Virus record (IMG/VR): IMGVR_UViG_3300010885_010800
Span: 1 to 45,727 of that record
Reading direction: 5' to 3' (one strand)
Length of the DNA stretch: 45,727 bases
From: a virus
In this document: positions 7,642 through 18,324 of the stretch, in pieces
Layout: each line of letters starts with the position of its first letter
How positions within the stretch are numbered: position 1 is the first letter of the stretch
Notes under the pieces: model-generated
What the model saw: the letters and a program-made list of their open reading frames with translations, nothing else
What the model was told of the DNA's origin: nothing
Database searches by the model: none
Program-made: the position numbers and the translations under genes

Positions 7642-9471
7642 ATGAGCACTTCATCCTTTACTGAATTTAAACTACCAAGAAATGCATATGCAGCATTTGA
7701 TGCACTAAGTATTAAACAATTAATTACGAATCGTTTAAAAACGATGAATGTATTTCCAGATATAGACTATGAAGGAAGTAATATTAATGGATTAGTGGAT
7801 GTAGTAGCATATACATACCATGTATTATTGTTTTATCTTAACCAAACGGCAGCAGATGCTACATTTTCGCAGGCAGAATTGTTCGAAAACATGAATAAGA
7901 TAGTATCTTTGATCGGGTATAAGCCTACAGGGAATCATACATCAGCATTGAAAATAAATATGTACGGAACTGTTGGATTGGCAGTAGGATCATACTCCAT
8001 ACAAAGATTTTCATATATTATTATCAATAATATATATTATTCATTTAATAAAGATATATCTTTTCAAAAAACCACATATTCCATAGCAGATGAATATATA
8101 GAATCGGTGGGGATGAATAATCTATTATATCAGGGAACATTCAAAGAATATCCGTTATATTCAGCGATTGGAGAAAATTTTGAAGTATTTACATTGAATA
8201 TAAACTATCCATTAGACTCATCGTCTAATAAGATGATAGATCATGATAACATATTTATATATGTACAAGATATAGAAACTGAAAAGTGGACAGAATGGAA
8301 AGAAATAAATAGTTTATACTTATCTGATAATGTATCCAAAGTATTTGAAAAGAAATTGAATGAATATGGTCATTATGAAATTAAATTTGGAGATAATATC
8401 AATGGTAGACGTTTAAATCCAAGAGATAAAATTGCTATATTCTATTTAGAAAGTGATTCTGCGAATGGAATGGTAGGTGTAAACTCTAGTAAAGAAGGAA
8501 AAATACAAATATATAAATCTAGTCTATTTGATCAAATATTTAAAGATATAAAAGACGAAAATTCGAATTATTTGACCAGAGACGATTCGTTGACTTTGAA
8601 ATTTGACAATGAATATGCCTCAATTCCTCCTACTACGATGGAAACGGTAGGAGAAATAAGAAAAAATGCCCCATTATTATTCTCATCACAAAATAGAGCC
8701 GTTACTACGTATGATTATGAATCTTATGTAGTAAAAAATTTCGCAAATATCATACAAAGTGTAAAAACTGTATCAAATAAACAATATACTTCCGAATATT
8801 TGTCATATTTTTATGAATTGGGTTTGGAAAGACCTAATTTAGACGACAAAATGCTTTTCAACCAAGTATCATTCAATGATGCGTGTGATTTTAATAATGT
8901 ATATCTATTTTGTGTTCCAAAATATGGAGCGATACAAAATGAAACAACCCCAATTGATTTATTTTTTGCGCAAAAGCAGATATTAGTAGATAAACTGAAC
9001 ACAGTCAAGATGATAAATCATAATATTGTGGTAAGTGATCCAGTCTATGTTGCATTTGATATAGGATTACCGACTTTAAACGAAATTATTACATCAAATA
9101 TCAGAAATGAATCTATAATCAGAATCACACGATCTCCTAATCAGGTGATATCAAAAGATCAAGTCAAAAATACAATTTTTAATTTGATAAAACAATTTTT
9201 TGCACAGGAAAACAATGAATTGGGCCAATTATTAAATTTGACAAATTTGAGTTTTAATATATTAAACATCGAAGGTATAAAATCACTAGAAACCGTTCGA
9301 ATGGTGGGAAATGTAGAATATAAGACTCCTAATATAAGTTTTATATATTGGAATCCTCTATACTCTAGTGCAAATATTAATACTACAGCTCAAAATATGA
9401 ATTTGAATTTTTATCAGTTTCCATTTTTTTATGAAATAACAAATTTAATTAATAAAATAGAAATTATATAA
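7642..9471 (+). CDS. Baseplate wedge protein gp6-like (baseplate J family)
   Basis: A 609-residue protein corresponding to T4 gp6 (660 residues), whose dimers form the continuous inner ring of the baseplate. The N-terminus, with an LKTMNVFPDIDYEGSNIN segment and a helix VVAYTYHVLLFYLNQTAADA, is typical: gp6 and baseplate-J proteins begin with a helical bundle including the LFENMNKIVSLIGYKPTG stretch. KFGDNINGRRLNPRDKIAI and ESDSANGMVG (about 250-280) match the central beta domain, and RAVTTYDYESYVVKNFANII (about 350-370) is the well-conserved J-family motif. The C-terminal half is less distinctive. It is in operon with gp25 upstream and a large structural gene one base downstream. Confidence 0.85.
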   Translation: MSTSSFTEFKLPRNAYAAFDALSIKQLITNRLKTMNVFPDIDYEGSNINGLVDVVAYTYHVLLFYLNQTAADATFSQAELFENMNKIVSLIGYKPTGNHTSALKINMYGTVGLAVGSYSIQRFSYIIINNIYYSFNKDISFQKTTYSIADEYIESVGMNNLLYQGTFKEYPLYSAIGENFEVFTLNINYPLDSSSNKMIDHDNIFIYVQDIETEKWTEWKEINSLYLSDNVSKVFEKKLNEYGHYEIKFGDNINGRRLNPRDKIAIFYLESDSANGMVGVNSSKEGKIQIYKSSLFDQIFKDIKDENSNYLTRDDSLTLKFDNEYASIPPTTMETVGEIRKNAPLLFSSQNRAVTTYDYESYVVKNFANIIQSVKTVSNKQYTSEYLSYFYELGLERPNLDDKMLFNQVSFNDACDFNNVYLFCVPKYGAIQNETTPIDLFFAQKQILVDKLNTVKMINHNIVVSDPVYVAFDIGLPTLNEIITSNIRNESIIRITRSPNQVISKDQVKNTIFNLIKQFFAQENNELGQLLNLTNLSFNILNIEGIKSLETVRMVGNVEYKTPNISFIYWNPLYSSANINTTAQNMNLNFYQFPFFYEITNLINKIEII

Positions 9472-9472
9472 A

Positions 9473-12400
9473 ATGGAAAATTATCATAGATATATATATT
9501 TTGCTACATTAGATTATGCAGGGACGCCTACAACTACTGGATATGCACTACCGATTACTCCATTTACTTTTATACCAATATTTGATGACGGGGATAGTGT
9601 AGATTATTCTAAACAAAATATATTGTGGGATTTTGGAGACGGAACTACATCGAAGACAATTACTGCATCACATTATTACGAATTGCCCGGTTGGTATACA
9701 GTAAAATGTTATATATTAGGAAAAGAAGGAGCTGGATATGTAGATGCATTTTCTCAAAATATATTAATACATGATTATATTTCAGATTCATTAGCAATAC
9801 AAGGAGTTAACAGTAAAACAGACTCTGGATCTGACCAAAATCCATTTAAAGTATACCGTTTTAATAGTTTACATACGCATAAAATATTATCATCGGTAGG
9901 ATATACCATAAATCTACATTCTGACGGCAATGTAGCTCCCATATTAGATATGGAAAAGTATAATAAAGATGTATGGGCACATCTCAAGCCATCCTGTAGA
10001 TTTGAATCATACGAAATAAACCAAACAATGGGAACTTACGAGAGAATTCCAGTAAGTAAAATACAAACAGATAATAATACAGATATCTATGCTAGAGTAT
10101 TTAATAATAAATTGGAATTGTGTCCTGCATTCTATGACGGAGCATGTTTAGTAGGAACCTCTGGAAGTAAAGTAGTTTATTATATAGATGATATACCGAA
10201 AGATATTAATATAATAGAAGGAGAACAACCTATTAATATATATGCATCATTTGATACTAAAAAATTTAAGGATTTAGATTCTAATGGTAAGAATTATCCC
10301 GATAATAGATATTCTATATTGAATAATATATATAATTCCAACGGTCATTATATTATAATACAAAAGATAAATTCCGATCATTTAACCATAACTTCTAATG
10401 GTATAGATGATGATAATAATGGTAATTTAATAGATAGTTTTAATATATACCCACAGAAATTTATAGGACAAAAAATACCATTTGTAGTTAAAATTAAAGA
10501 TGCATTCGAAAAACCTTCAAAATATAATAACATATTACAGTATAATACAAATTCTAATTTAATTTCAGCGCAAATATATTTAGAACTAAGAGATAAAAAA
10601 AATAAATCTGTACCGAATGTCAAATTTTATTCAAATTATGGTGTATTATCTACTGAAAAATACGGAGGGTATTTCAAAGGTTATCTAATTGTAGACAAAC
10701 CTATATCAGATGTACATATATATGCTAAAGCAGTTCCATCAGTATCTAATAGCACTAATAAAGGATATAGTGTGGATACTACATATAGTCTAATAAATAG
10801 TCCACAAACATATAACATATATAATTTATCAATACGAAACGATGTTAAAAATAAACAAAGAAAAATTATAGAACAAACTACATTTAGTTCCAATGTATTA
10901 TCTGGGATATATTCATCTTGTGTAGTATCTAAAAGATTAAATGATGGAAGTAGTATATATTATGCATGGATGGTGGATTCGGATTCGGATAAGATATTAA
11001 AATATGATATTCTTAATAATACGGTATTGTATGACCAATATGTTTTACCAGAAAATTCATCTCCATCTGATATTTGCAGTGATAGAGATGGAAACGTGTG
11101 GGTAACATTATACGATTCAGTTAGTACAATTAGAATTAATAATCTATCTAATCAAATTGATTATATCATAAAACCTTCAATTGATAATACCGTAACCATA
11201 GATCATGGAAATACGGTAACTCCAGCATCTATAGATACAGATACAGAAAATAATATATGGATATCATATTCTAATCCAACATTATCATTTATTGAAAAAT
11301 ATAAATATGACGGGACATTCTTATTTAAGAATATATTATCTCCTAAATTAGAATCTACGGAAATTGTAACAGATCTGAAAGGAAATGCGTGGGGTATTGG
11401 TAAAGATACAACTACAAATACTAAAAAGTTATCATCATATAATGATAGAATTTATAAAATAGATAAAGATGGAACTTCGTTGATATATTATGCTGGTGCA
11501 GGGAGTTTATGGAATCTAACTATAGACGTATTAGGAAATGTGTGGGTCACTAAAAATATAAACGAGGTAATGAATATAAATTCGAATACCGGACAAATAC
11601 AAACATTTCGATTAAACGATAAAATATCAGATTCATATATAAGTGATTTGGAAGGAATTGCGTGTACAACGGATAATAATATAATTATAGTAGATAATAC
11701 TAATAAGAAACTATATTATTTTGATGCTAATATAGATAAGTATGGATTTCTCTTACAAGAAGTAAAAATAGATACTGAATTATCACCTGATGGTACAGTA
11801 CCTAAAATAGAAGCATATGGAGATTGGAACGGATTTAAATATATAAATAAATTCCAAAAAGGAAGAAAACCACCGGATCCTATATATGGGAAAAGTAATA
11901 CATTTAATATATATCCGTCAGACGAAGGAGAATACGAAATAAGAAAAGTTAATGAAAATTTTGATATGAAGAAACAAATGAAATCATATCGATTTCAGGA
12001 GTATTTATTAAATGCGGATTCTGTATTCGATGGATTCATGGGAACCGCATTAGGAACATTATCATCAGAACCAGAAGAATTAAGTAAAGTAATCTACGAA
12101 AAAATATCCAATTTTAATGATAATTTACAAAATATAGATACATGTAATATCAAAGCATTACAATCAATGTATGAAATGTTAGACGAGAGCTTTCTAACTT
12201 TTAACGATACTAGTTATAATCTACCAGCGAGATTATCTAGATTGGTGGATATATTTTCTATAAAATATTCAAAATTAAAAGGAAGTAAAGATAAATTTTC
12301 GGATAATTTTGATGACAAAGGATATAATAACAAAGCATTAAGAGAAAACAACCAAGAAATTTATTATGGATTTAATAAAGGTGATAAATTAGATTTTTTT

Positions 12401-12793
12401 ACTGGGATATTGACCGCAGGAAATAATATAATAGCTTTTGAAAAATATAGTGAAACATATAGGGTATTGAATACTGATATTCTAAGTTCTACTATAGGAG
12501 GTATACAGTATATTGATAATATTAATAGAACGTATAATCTAAGCTCGTATCATCCAAATTGGGGATGGTCTTTGATACTGCCAGATAATTACAACAATAG
12601 TCAAATACCATTATTTTATGATTTCTACGAATATCTAGTAGCATATTCGAACATACAAACAGAAGGAGTTATAAATTGGAACGATCCGCTAAACACTATA
12701 CCAGATAATATAAGTACAATAGAAGAATTGGATGGTATCAAAGAAAAGATGATTTACTATTCGTTAGTAAAAGGATTAGGAATCGTTAAATAA
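9473..12793 (+). CDS. Large baseplate structural protein with PKD domain and beta-propeller-like repeats (gp7 position)
   Basis: A 1106-residue protein in the position of T4 gp7, the wedge protein next to gp6. Residues about 30-100 look like a PKD domain: NILWDFGDGTTS, then HYYELPGWYTVKCYI. Residues about 495-760 contain blades of a lactonase or NHL-like propeller, for example SDICSDRDGNVWVTLYDS, a DTDTENNIWISYS blade, and VTDLKGNAWGIGKD, with the D-GN-W repeat. The C-terminal 280 residues are mostly helical (YRFQEYLLNADSVFDGFMGT, then IDTCNIKALQSMYEMLDESF) and probably anchor it to the baseplate. T4 gp7 is 1032 residues but has no propeller, so homology to gp7 is not claimed beyond position. 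Propellers often bind glycans or proteins. Confidence 0.6.
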   Translation: MENYHRYIYFATLDYAGTPTTTGYALPITPFTFIPIFDDGDSVDYSKQNILWDFGDGTTSKTITASHYYELPGWYTVKCYILGKEGAGYVDAFSQNILIHDYISDSLAIQGVNSKTDSGSDQNPFKVYRFNSLHTHKILSSVGYTINLHSDGNVAPILDMEKYNKDVWAHLKPSCRFESYEINQTMGTYERIPVSKIQTDNNTDIYARVFNNKLELCPAFYDGACLVGTSGSKVVYYIDDIPKDINIIEGEQPINIYASFDTKKFKDLDSNGKNYPDNRYSILNNIYNSNGHYIIIQKINSDHLTITSNGIDDDNNGNLIDSFNIYPQKFIGQKIPFVVKIKDAFEKPSKYNNILQYNTNSNLISAQIYLELRDKKNKSVPNVKFYSNYGVLSTEKYGGYFKGYLIVDKPISDVHIYAKAVPSVSNSTNKGYSVDTTYSLINSPQTYNIYNLSIRNDVKNKQRKIIEQTTFSSNVLSGIYSSCVVSKRLNDGSSIYYAWMVDSDSDKILKYDILNNTVLYDQYVLPENSSPSDICSDRDGNVWVTLYDSVSTIRINNLSNQIDYIIKPSIDNTVTIDHGNTVTPASIDTDTENNIWISYSNPTLSFIEKYKYDGTFLFKNILSPKLESTEIVTDLKGNAWGIGKDTTTNTKKLSSYNDRIYKIDKDGTSLIYYAGAGSLWNLTIDVLGNVWVTKNINEVMNINSNTGQIQTFRLNDKISDSYISDLEGIACTTDNNIIIVDNTNKKLYYFDANIDKYGFLLQEVKIDTELSPDGTVPKIEAYGDWNGFKYINKFQKGRKPPDPIYGKSNTFNIYPSDEGEYEIRKVNENFDMKKQMKSYRFQEYLLNADSVFDGFMGTALGTLSSEPEELSKVIYEKISNFNDNLQNIDTCNIKALQSMYEMLDESFLTFNDTSYNLPARLSRLVDIFSIKYSKLKGSKDKFSDNFDDKGYNNKALRENNQEIYYGFNKGDKLDFFTGILTAGNNIIAFEKYSETYRVLNTDILSSTIGGIQYIDNINRTYNLSSYHPNWGWSLILPDNYNNSQIPLFYDFYEYLVAYSNIQTEGVINWNDPLNTIPDNISTIEELDGIKEKMIYYSLVKGLGIVK

Positions 12794-12797
12794 TTAT

Positions 12798-15700
12798 GTG
12801 TCAGAATCGTTTGTTTTTTCCAAAACACTTCCGCTTTATTCAGTAGTAAATCCTAATGTACCTTCGGTAGATTATCTGGATAGAGAATCTCCATATACAT
12901 TTTTTGATTTTTTAAAATATACTAAAGCAGATTTATCACCTGCACAATTTAACAATTTATATGTAGATTACATAAAAGAATGGAATAAATTTAAAAATAA
13001 AAACGAAAAGGAATCAAATCAATCAATTCAAGATCGTTATATAGATTTAATAAAGCAGATAACAGTAAAATATACAACTCTAGAAGAGAAAAGATTTTTA
13101 AGTAATATAGATTATAACGATATTACTGATTTAGATATAGTATTGCCATTTTATTCTAAGAAAATAAAAGAAATATGTAAATTCTATTCTGATAAAAGAG
13201 AGAAGTTAAAATTTAAAATTCAAAAGAATAAAATAAAGGGTACTAGTACTAGTATAGAAAAAAGTATAATAGAAAGCATCACTGATGTATTATTTTCGGA
13301 TATAGTGGAGACTTCGACATATCAGAAAACAATATCACAAGAAGATTTGGTGAACAATCTAGGGATAGAAATCGAGGAATTATACGACATATATACGAGT
13401 TATTTGGACAATAATCCAAAAGAATCCTATGACACTTATGATGTTAAAACCGAATTGAGGAAGACGTTATATTCGGCTAATATAAACAAAATCGATGCGA
13501 ATATTTTTATAGAAATTGATCAAGCAATAACTGATCAATTATTCGAAAATATTAGAGTATTTTTAGTAGAATTTGGTAAAAACTTCACTATAAATTACAA
13601 TTTAAATGCGGTAGATTTAAATTGTAAACCAGACGCCAAATTATACAATTTAGTATCTCAAAATAAGCCAAAGGCTACTAGATTAGTGGATTTGAGAAAT
13701 GCTTTAATAAGAAAATATATAGGGAGTGACTTTTATTATATAAAAACTGGATCAACTATTTCTGATATAACAGAAGGGTTGTTGTTTAAAGCTGATAATC
13801 CCACTGGAAATTTATTAAATAGGAATTTCCCAACTACAGCTTCAATAGAGGAAGAATCCGATCTTCAATCCGCTAGAAGAATCGGGTTATTTTTTACTCC
13901 GGATAAAAATAGTATATTATATTATTCAGTCCCCGAAAAAAAATATAAAATAGATAATACTAAACTAGAACCAGATAAATTGTATATATATCCAGATCCA
14001 GAAAGATATGGTAATACAATAGGTTTATCTAGAACATTTAACGAAGAATATCCATTAATTCATATTTGTGATTATACTAATTCTATAAGAGGTCATAGTT
14101 ATAATGATATTTCTGGTGATATTAATAATACTCCATATAATCAAGATTATTATTCATATTTTTCTAGAAATCAGTTATCAGATAATTATATTACTGGAAA
14201 AGATGGGCTCAATACGAATCTAGCTTCTTTATACAATAAAGGAGTTATGACAAAATGGTCTAGTGATGTTTATGGTAATCAATATGGATTATTTAAATAT
14301 AGACCGAAAAAACAATTAATAGATAATAGTATCGTAATAGAGAAAATTGTTAAAGAATGTGAAGAGTATGATGGGGGTCCTATAACTTTTTATGAGAATG
14401 GATTCTTACCAGAAGAAGTCTTTGCTAGTAATGGTGCGTGGGTAAAGCCTAATATTTGGGCTTCAGATTATTATTATAACATTCTATTAGAAGGTGGTAT
14501 AGGTAAAATCATAAATGGTATAATGGAAAGAGGTATATTTAATACTGGAGTATTCGTAGATGGATTAGATATAAATAGAACAAGTATACCAGATAGTATG
14601 TTTGATTTGAATATAAATCCATTATCGGCAAATCAATATACAACTATAGACGGACAAGTAATATTAAATACTGGAATTTCTTACACTTGGGATTTAAATG
14701 TTACAAATAATAGTTATACCACTCCAGCAGTTTACAATATAGATGGTAATTTTTATGATAGACATCCTAAAAATAATTTAAAAGTAAGACCCATAAATAC
14801 AATAGATGGTAATTCTGTGGGTAGTGTATCAAATGCTGTTCCTAGTTTTAATAGAGATTATATATTATCTTCTATAAAATTTAAAGAATTTGATGGTGGA
14901 TTTATCGAGGATTTTTGTGAAACCGATTTTAATTTCGAAGAGCAATCAAAATTTGTAATACAACAAACACTTACATCATCAAGAACTATATTAAACGATG
15001 TAAATCCCGACGAGAAAATGATAAATCCATATGAACTAAAGAATTCATATGGAAACATATATATAAAAAATATAACTACCGGAAATGTATCGGTATTATC
15101 TTCTGGATTACAACAATTTATTAAATACAATATTTATAATTCTACTATACAATATGAATTATATAATAAAGTTTTAGATTTTAATATATATAATAACTTT
15201 TTATGGATAAGAACCAAAGAATATATAATTTTTGAAAAAATAACCTATGATAATTCGGGATTTACTGATAGTGGAACAGGTTTAAATTATATTCGTTATA
15301 AACGAGGTGATAATTTATCGAATATAACCAATCCATTTATATTCGAAAGTAGAGATTATGCAATGGTAGTGATGTTAACATCAATTAATACAAATTCCAA
15401 TTTATTTTCTATAATTCCAATTTTTTATAAAATAGATTATACTACAACAAAAATAGAAAAAATACAAAATTTAGCACCCAGTACCATATATCAAAATATA
15501 TCTAGTATAAATCCGGTAAAATTGAGTAAGATAAATCAACCAGTACTTACTTATAATACCAGAAATGACAAATATTGTATAATGACTACAATCGAAGATC
15601 CTAATGGGTTTTCATATATATATCAAATTAAGTTTAAGTACGATGGAGCCGAAATCCTAGATATTAAAATTAAAATGTATAATTTTAATATTCAAAAAAT

Positions 15701-15821
15701 AAAAACTATAAATTTTTATGATATTAATTCATTATATGATGCTAAAATAACAGAAAATGATATAACAGGAGATTCGTTAATAGATTTTAATAAATTAGAA
15801 GGAACCTTAATATTATCCTAA
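12798..15821 (+). CDS. Large baseplate/tail structural protein, GTG start
   Basis: A 1007-residue protein, not assigned to a named family. The start is GTG at 12798, four bases after the previous stop; the overlapping ATG at 12796 is in another frame, and there is no nearby in-frame ATG. The first 330 residues are helical and charged, with a notable LDIVLPFYSKKIKEICKFYS segment (about 114-133) of the kind seen in wedge proteins of T4-like phages. The rest is Asn/Tyr/Ile-rich and beta-like, with no signal peptide or catalytic motif. Its place between the propeller protein and a PKD-like protein marks it as virion structure, perhaps an arm of the baseplate periphery. Confidence 0.6.
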   Translation: MSESFVFSKTLPLYSVVNPNVPSVDYLDRESPYTFFDFLKYTKADLSPAQFNNLYVDYIKEWNKFKNKNEKESNQSIQDRYIDLIKQITVKYTTLEEKRFLSNIDYNDITDLDIVLPFYSKKIKEICKFYSDKREKLKFKIQKNKIKGTSTSIEKSIIESITDVLFSDIVETSTYQKTISQEDLVNNLGIEIEELYDIYTSYLDNNPKESYDTYDVKTELRKTLYSANINKIDANIFIEIDQAITDQLFENIRVFLVEFGKNFTINYNLNAVDLNCKPDAKLYNLVSQNKPKATRLVDLRNALIRKYIGSDFYYIKTGSTISDITEGLLFKADNPTGNLLNRNFPTTASIEEESDLQSARRIGLFFTPDKNSILYYSVPEKKYKIDNTKLEPDKLYIYPDPERYGNTIGLSRTFNEEYPLIHICDYTNSIRGHSYNDISGDINNTPYNQDYYSYFSRNQLSDNYITGKDGLNTNLASLYNKGVMTKWSSDVYGNQYGLFKYRPKKQLIDNSIVIEKIVKECEEYDGGPITFYENGFLPEEVFASNGAWVKPNIWASDYYYNILLEGGIGKIINGIMERGIFNTGVFVDGLDINRTSIPDSMFDLNINPLSANQYTTIDGQVILNTGISYTWDLNVTNNSYTTPAVYNIDGNFYDRHPKNNLKVRPINTIDGNSVGSVSNAVPSFNRDYILSSIKFKEFDGGFIEDFCETDFNFEEQSKFVIQQTLTSSRTILNDVNPDEKMINPYELKNSYGNIYIKNITTGNVSVLSSGLQQFIKYNIYNSTIQYELYNKVLDFNIYNNFLWIRTKEYIIFEKITYDNSGFTDSGTGLNYIRYKRGDNLSNITNPFIFESRDYAMVVMLTSINTNSNLFSIIPIFYKIDYTTTKIEKIQNLAPSTIYQNISSINPVKLSKINQPVLTYNTRNDKYCIMTTIEDPNGFSYIYQIKFKYDGAEILDIKIKMYNFNIQKIKTINFYDINSLYDAKITENDITGDSLIDFNKLEGTLILS

Positions 15822-15822
15822 C

Positions 15823-16317
15823 ATGAATTCATTATATTATACATTATCCGCTCCATCACTCAAAGAACAGGTAGATACCGTAATATACGAAGACCTTCGA
15901 GTATTTAAAGGTACTACTTCTATTACCTATGATTTACAGAAATTATATCCATATTCTCACGATATAATAAAACTAACGATAGATTTTGGTGATGGGAGCA
16001 TTCCTATAGTAAAAAATTACAGATTTGATGATATTACTGACCAAAATTTAGAAATATTAAAGAAACCTATAATACATGAATATATACCAAGATCAGATGT
16101 GGATTATGTAGTATATTATCCTACTTTAACTATGAGGTATTCAAATTTCAAGACTTTAACTATTGAAATGCCGATTAGATTATCGAGACCTTCGTACTAT
16201 ACGGAATATAGAAATTTAACAATTTCATCTATCCAATTCATAGATGATGAAAATGATTCGATTTTTACTACATTACAAACAGCTAATGGTGACATTCTAA
16301 ACTTAAAAATTAAATAA
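15823..16317 (+). CDS. Small PKD-like structural protein
   Basis: A 164-residue protein of unknown function, one base after the preceding stop. The line DIIKLTIDFGDGSIPIV, later IIHEYIPRSDVDYVVYYPTL, is the pattern of a PKD-type beta sandwich (DFGDGS and HEY), here probably making up most of the protein. The same kind of domain begins the 9473-12793 protein, so it may be a structural partner in the baseplate. No signal peptide, Cys pair or catalytic motif is visible. Confidence 0.6.
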   Translation: MNSLYYTLSAPSLKEQVDTVIYEDLRVFKGTTSITYDLQKLYPYSHDIIKLTIDFGDGSIPIVKNYRFDDITDQNLEILKKPIIHEYIPRSDVDYVVYYPTLTMRYSNFKTLTIEMPIRLSRPSYYTEYRNLTISSIQFIDDENDSIFTTLQTANGDILNLKIK

Positions 16318-16321
16318 ATTA

Positions 16322-18322
16322 GTGGAGATTATTAATTTATCATTTAACTCAGTCCCATTGTCAACATCTTATATAGGTGATGTCGATCTACAATTTATTA
16401 AAAAAACTGAAATTCTAGATCAAGGATATGAATTTATAAAAGAGAAGTATTTGGATTATGTGATGGATAACAAAATTAATAATTATTCTTCAATATATCT
16501 AACTAGTAAACAGAAATTAGATAAAATTTGCAATTTAAAGGCATTAGAACGAGATGAAGATATCCGTACATTCTCCACTACGATACAATATAATAAACTA
16601 AACATGCTTCTAACTGTATCTAACGAGGATATTGCGGAGTTGCCGTATTATTTTGCGGAAATAAATAGAAAATATGTAGATTTTGTAGATACGATGTTCG
16701 AAATAGTAATATTGGATACTATAACTACAAAAATAGTTCATAAAAACGCAAATAACGGTAAAACGTATTATTTACATTTCAACAATACTAATTTTTCGTT
16801 TTTATCTACTGACAATAATAGTGATACTACGTTTAACTACATTTTAGATAAATTTAGCAACAAACTCATATTATTTAAAAATAATAAAATCATTTCGACG
16901 TATAACAATCTGTTGACCGCATTAGATTATACAAATAATTATAAATATAATTATTTTACCGTAAATTATTACATACAAGATATAAACAACAAACCTAATA
17001 CATCATGGGTATCATATAATTCAAAACATGTAAATGTATATGACATAGATCCATTTAAAAGTAGAAAAGATTTGGAAAATAACTATCTAATATCTACTCA
17101 ATATAGTTATATTACAGGAAATTCTATAGAAGCAAACTTATTAGTATTAAAAAACCAAAAAACTAATAAAAATTATAATTATAGATCAGATTATACAGAA
17201 TTAGCTAACGATAATGTTCCGGTAGTAGATAGTAGGAATTATATAGGATTATTCACAGGAAATGATCAAGAAGGAGGCGATCATTCGATAACATTGAGTT
17301 ATGAGTTTTACAATGCTGATTACAAATTTAAAACGGATGAATATACGAGCTTCACATCTCCCGAAAGTTTGCATCCATATAAACAGATTAATATAAACGA
17401 TTTACAATGGAATTATAGAGGTGCTATGGCAGGGGAAACCCCATATTTATCTGATAAGATATTTCAAAAAAGATTATCAGAAAATAGTACTGAATATTTA
17501 TGTTCATGGTTATATAAAAATAGAAATGGAGAGTCTATATGGCTAGATAGATATTATTATCCGGAAAAGGTATCATATGTTAAAGCATTACAAACCAAAT
17601 ATAATTATGTATATATAGATCCGTTGACAGATTTATTGGATAATAAATTATCAGCATCTGAATACTATGATGTACCAGATTTATACAATTCCATACCAGA
17701 AGAATATTTACATACACCACAGACTGGAGAAGATGCATTATACGGAATAACATTTTTCGATAAACGGAGCGATTTAGTCATAACTCCGAATTCCGAATAC
17801 CTTTATCATAGGATAGGAAATAAATATGTACAAGATATTCTTTCAGAACTTAAAAAATACATAATTACTGATGGTCTAAATTTAAAAACTGAAAATAATG
17901 GAGACATTTATCATGCGGAAGTAGTAACAGATAAAATAAAATATAATTTAAATGGTAATGCATATGCAAGCATTGAGGCATACGAAGATATTAATAAAGA
18001 GCATCAATATACCATATCTTTTTGGTTTAAATCTGATGATTGGACTTCCAAATTCGGTCATCAACTCATAGGAAATTTAAATAATAAAGGATTTGCATTA
18101 TTAAATGACAGAAAAATAACTCCATTCATAACCATTCAAAATAAGAGTAAAATATATACATATAATACAAATTTCGAATCAATAGATATAGCATCTCTAG
18201 AAAATGAAAACCTAGAAGAATATATTATAAAGGATATATATAGAACAGATCATTTGGATTCATTTCATGCAATTAGTACTACTACTATAATACCTGAACA
18301 GTCTCCATATAATATAAAGTAA
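16322..18322 (+). CDS. Structural protein with N-terminal half of a LamG-like domain, GTG start
   Basis: A 666-residue protein starting at GTG (16322), four bases after the previous stop. The first 500 residues are unassigned, with mixed helical and beta segments and an EYTSFTSPESLHPYKQ stretch. At about 560-600 there is the front half of a concanavalin-like LamG sandwich: HQYTISFWFKSDDWTSKFGH, QLIGNLNNKGFALLND, then TPFITIQNKSKIYTYN. The back half is missing; matching strands occur instead in the next gene. LamG domains commonly bind carbohydrate, which would fit a role at the baseplate rim. The TAATTATG junction with the next gene (three bases apart) suggests coupled translation and a physical partnership of the two products. 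Confidence 0.55.
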   Translation: MEIINLSFNSVPLSTSYIGDVDLQFIKKTEILDQGYEFIKEKYLDYVMDNKINNYSSIYLTSKQKLDKICNLKALERDEDIRTFSTTIQYNKLNMLLTVSNEDIAELPYYFAEINRKYVDFVDTMFEIVILDTITTKIVHKNANNGKTYYLHFNNTNFSFLSTDNNSDTTFNYILDKFSNKLILFKNNKIISTYNNLLTALDYTNNYKYNYFTVNYYIQDINNKPNTSWVSYNSKHVNVYDIDPFKSRKDLENNYLISTQYSYITGNSIEANLLVLKNQKTNKNYNYRSDYTELANDNVPVVDSRNYIGLFTGNDQEGGDHSITLSYEFYNADYKFKTDEYTSFTSPESLHPYKQININDLQWNYRGAMAGETPYLSDKIFQKRLSENSTEYLCSWLYKNRNGESIWLDRYYYPEKVSYVKALQTKYNYVYIDPLTDLLDNKLSASEYYDVPDLYNSIPEEYLHTPQTGEDALYGITFFDKRSDLVITPNSEYLYHRIGNKYVQDILSELKKYIITDGLNLKTENNGDIYHAEVVTDKIKYNLNGNAYASIEAYEDINKEHQYTISFWFKSDDWTSKFGHQLIGNLNNKGFALLNDRKITPFITIQNKSKIYTYNTNFESIDIASLENENLEEYIIKDIYRTDHLDSFHAISTTTIIPEQSPYNIK

Positions 18323-18324
18323 TT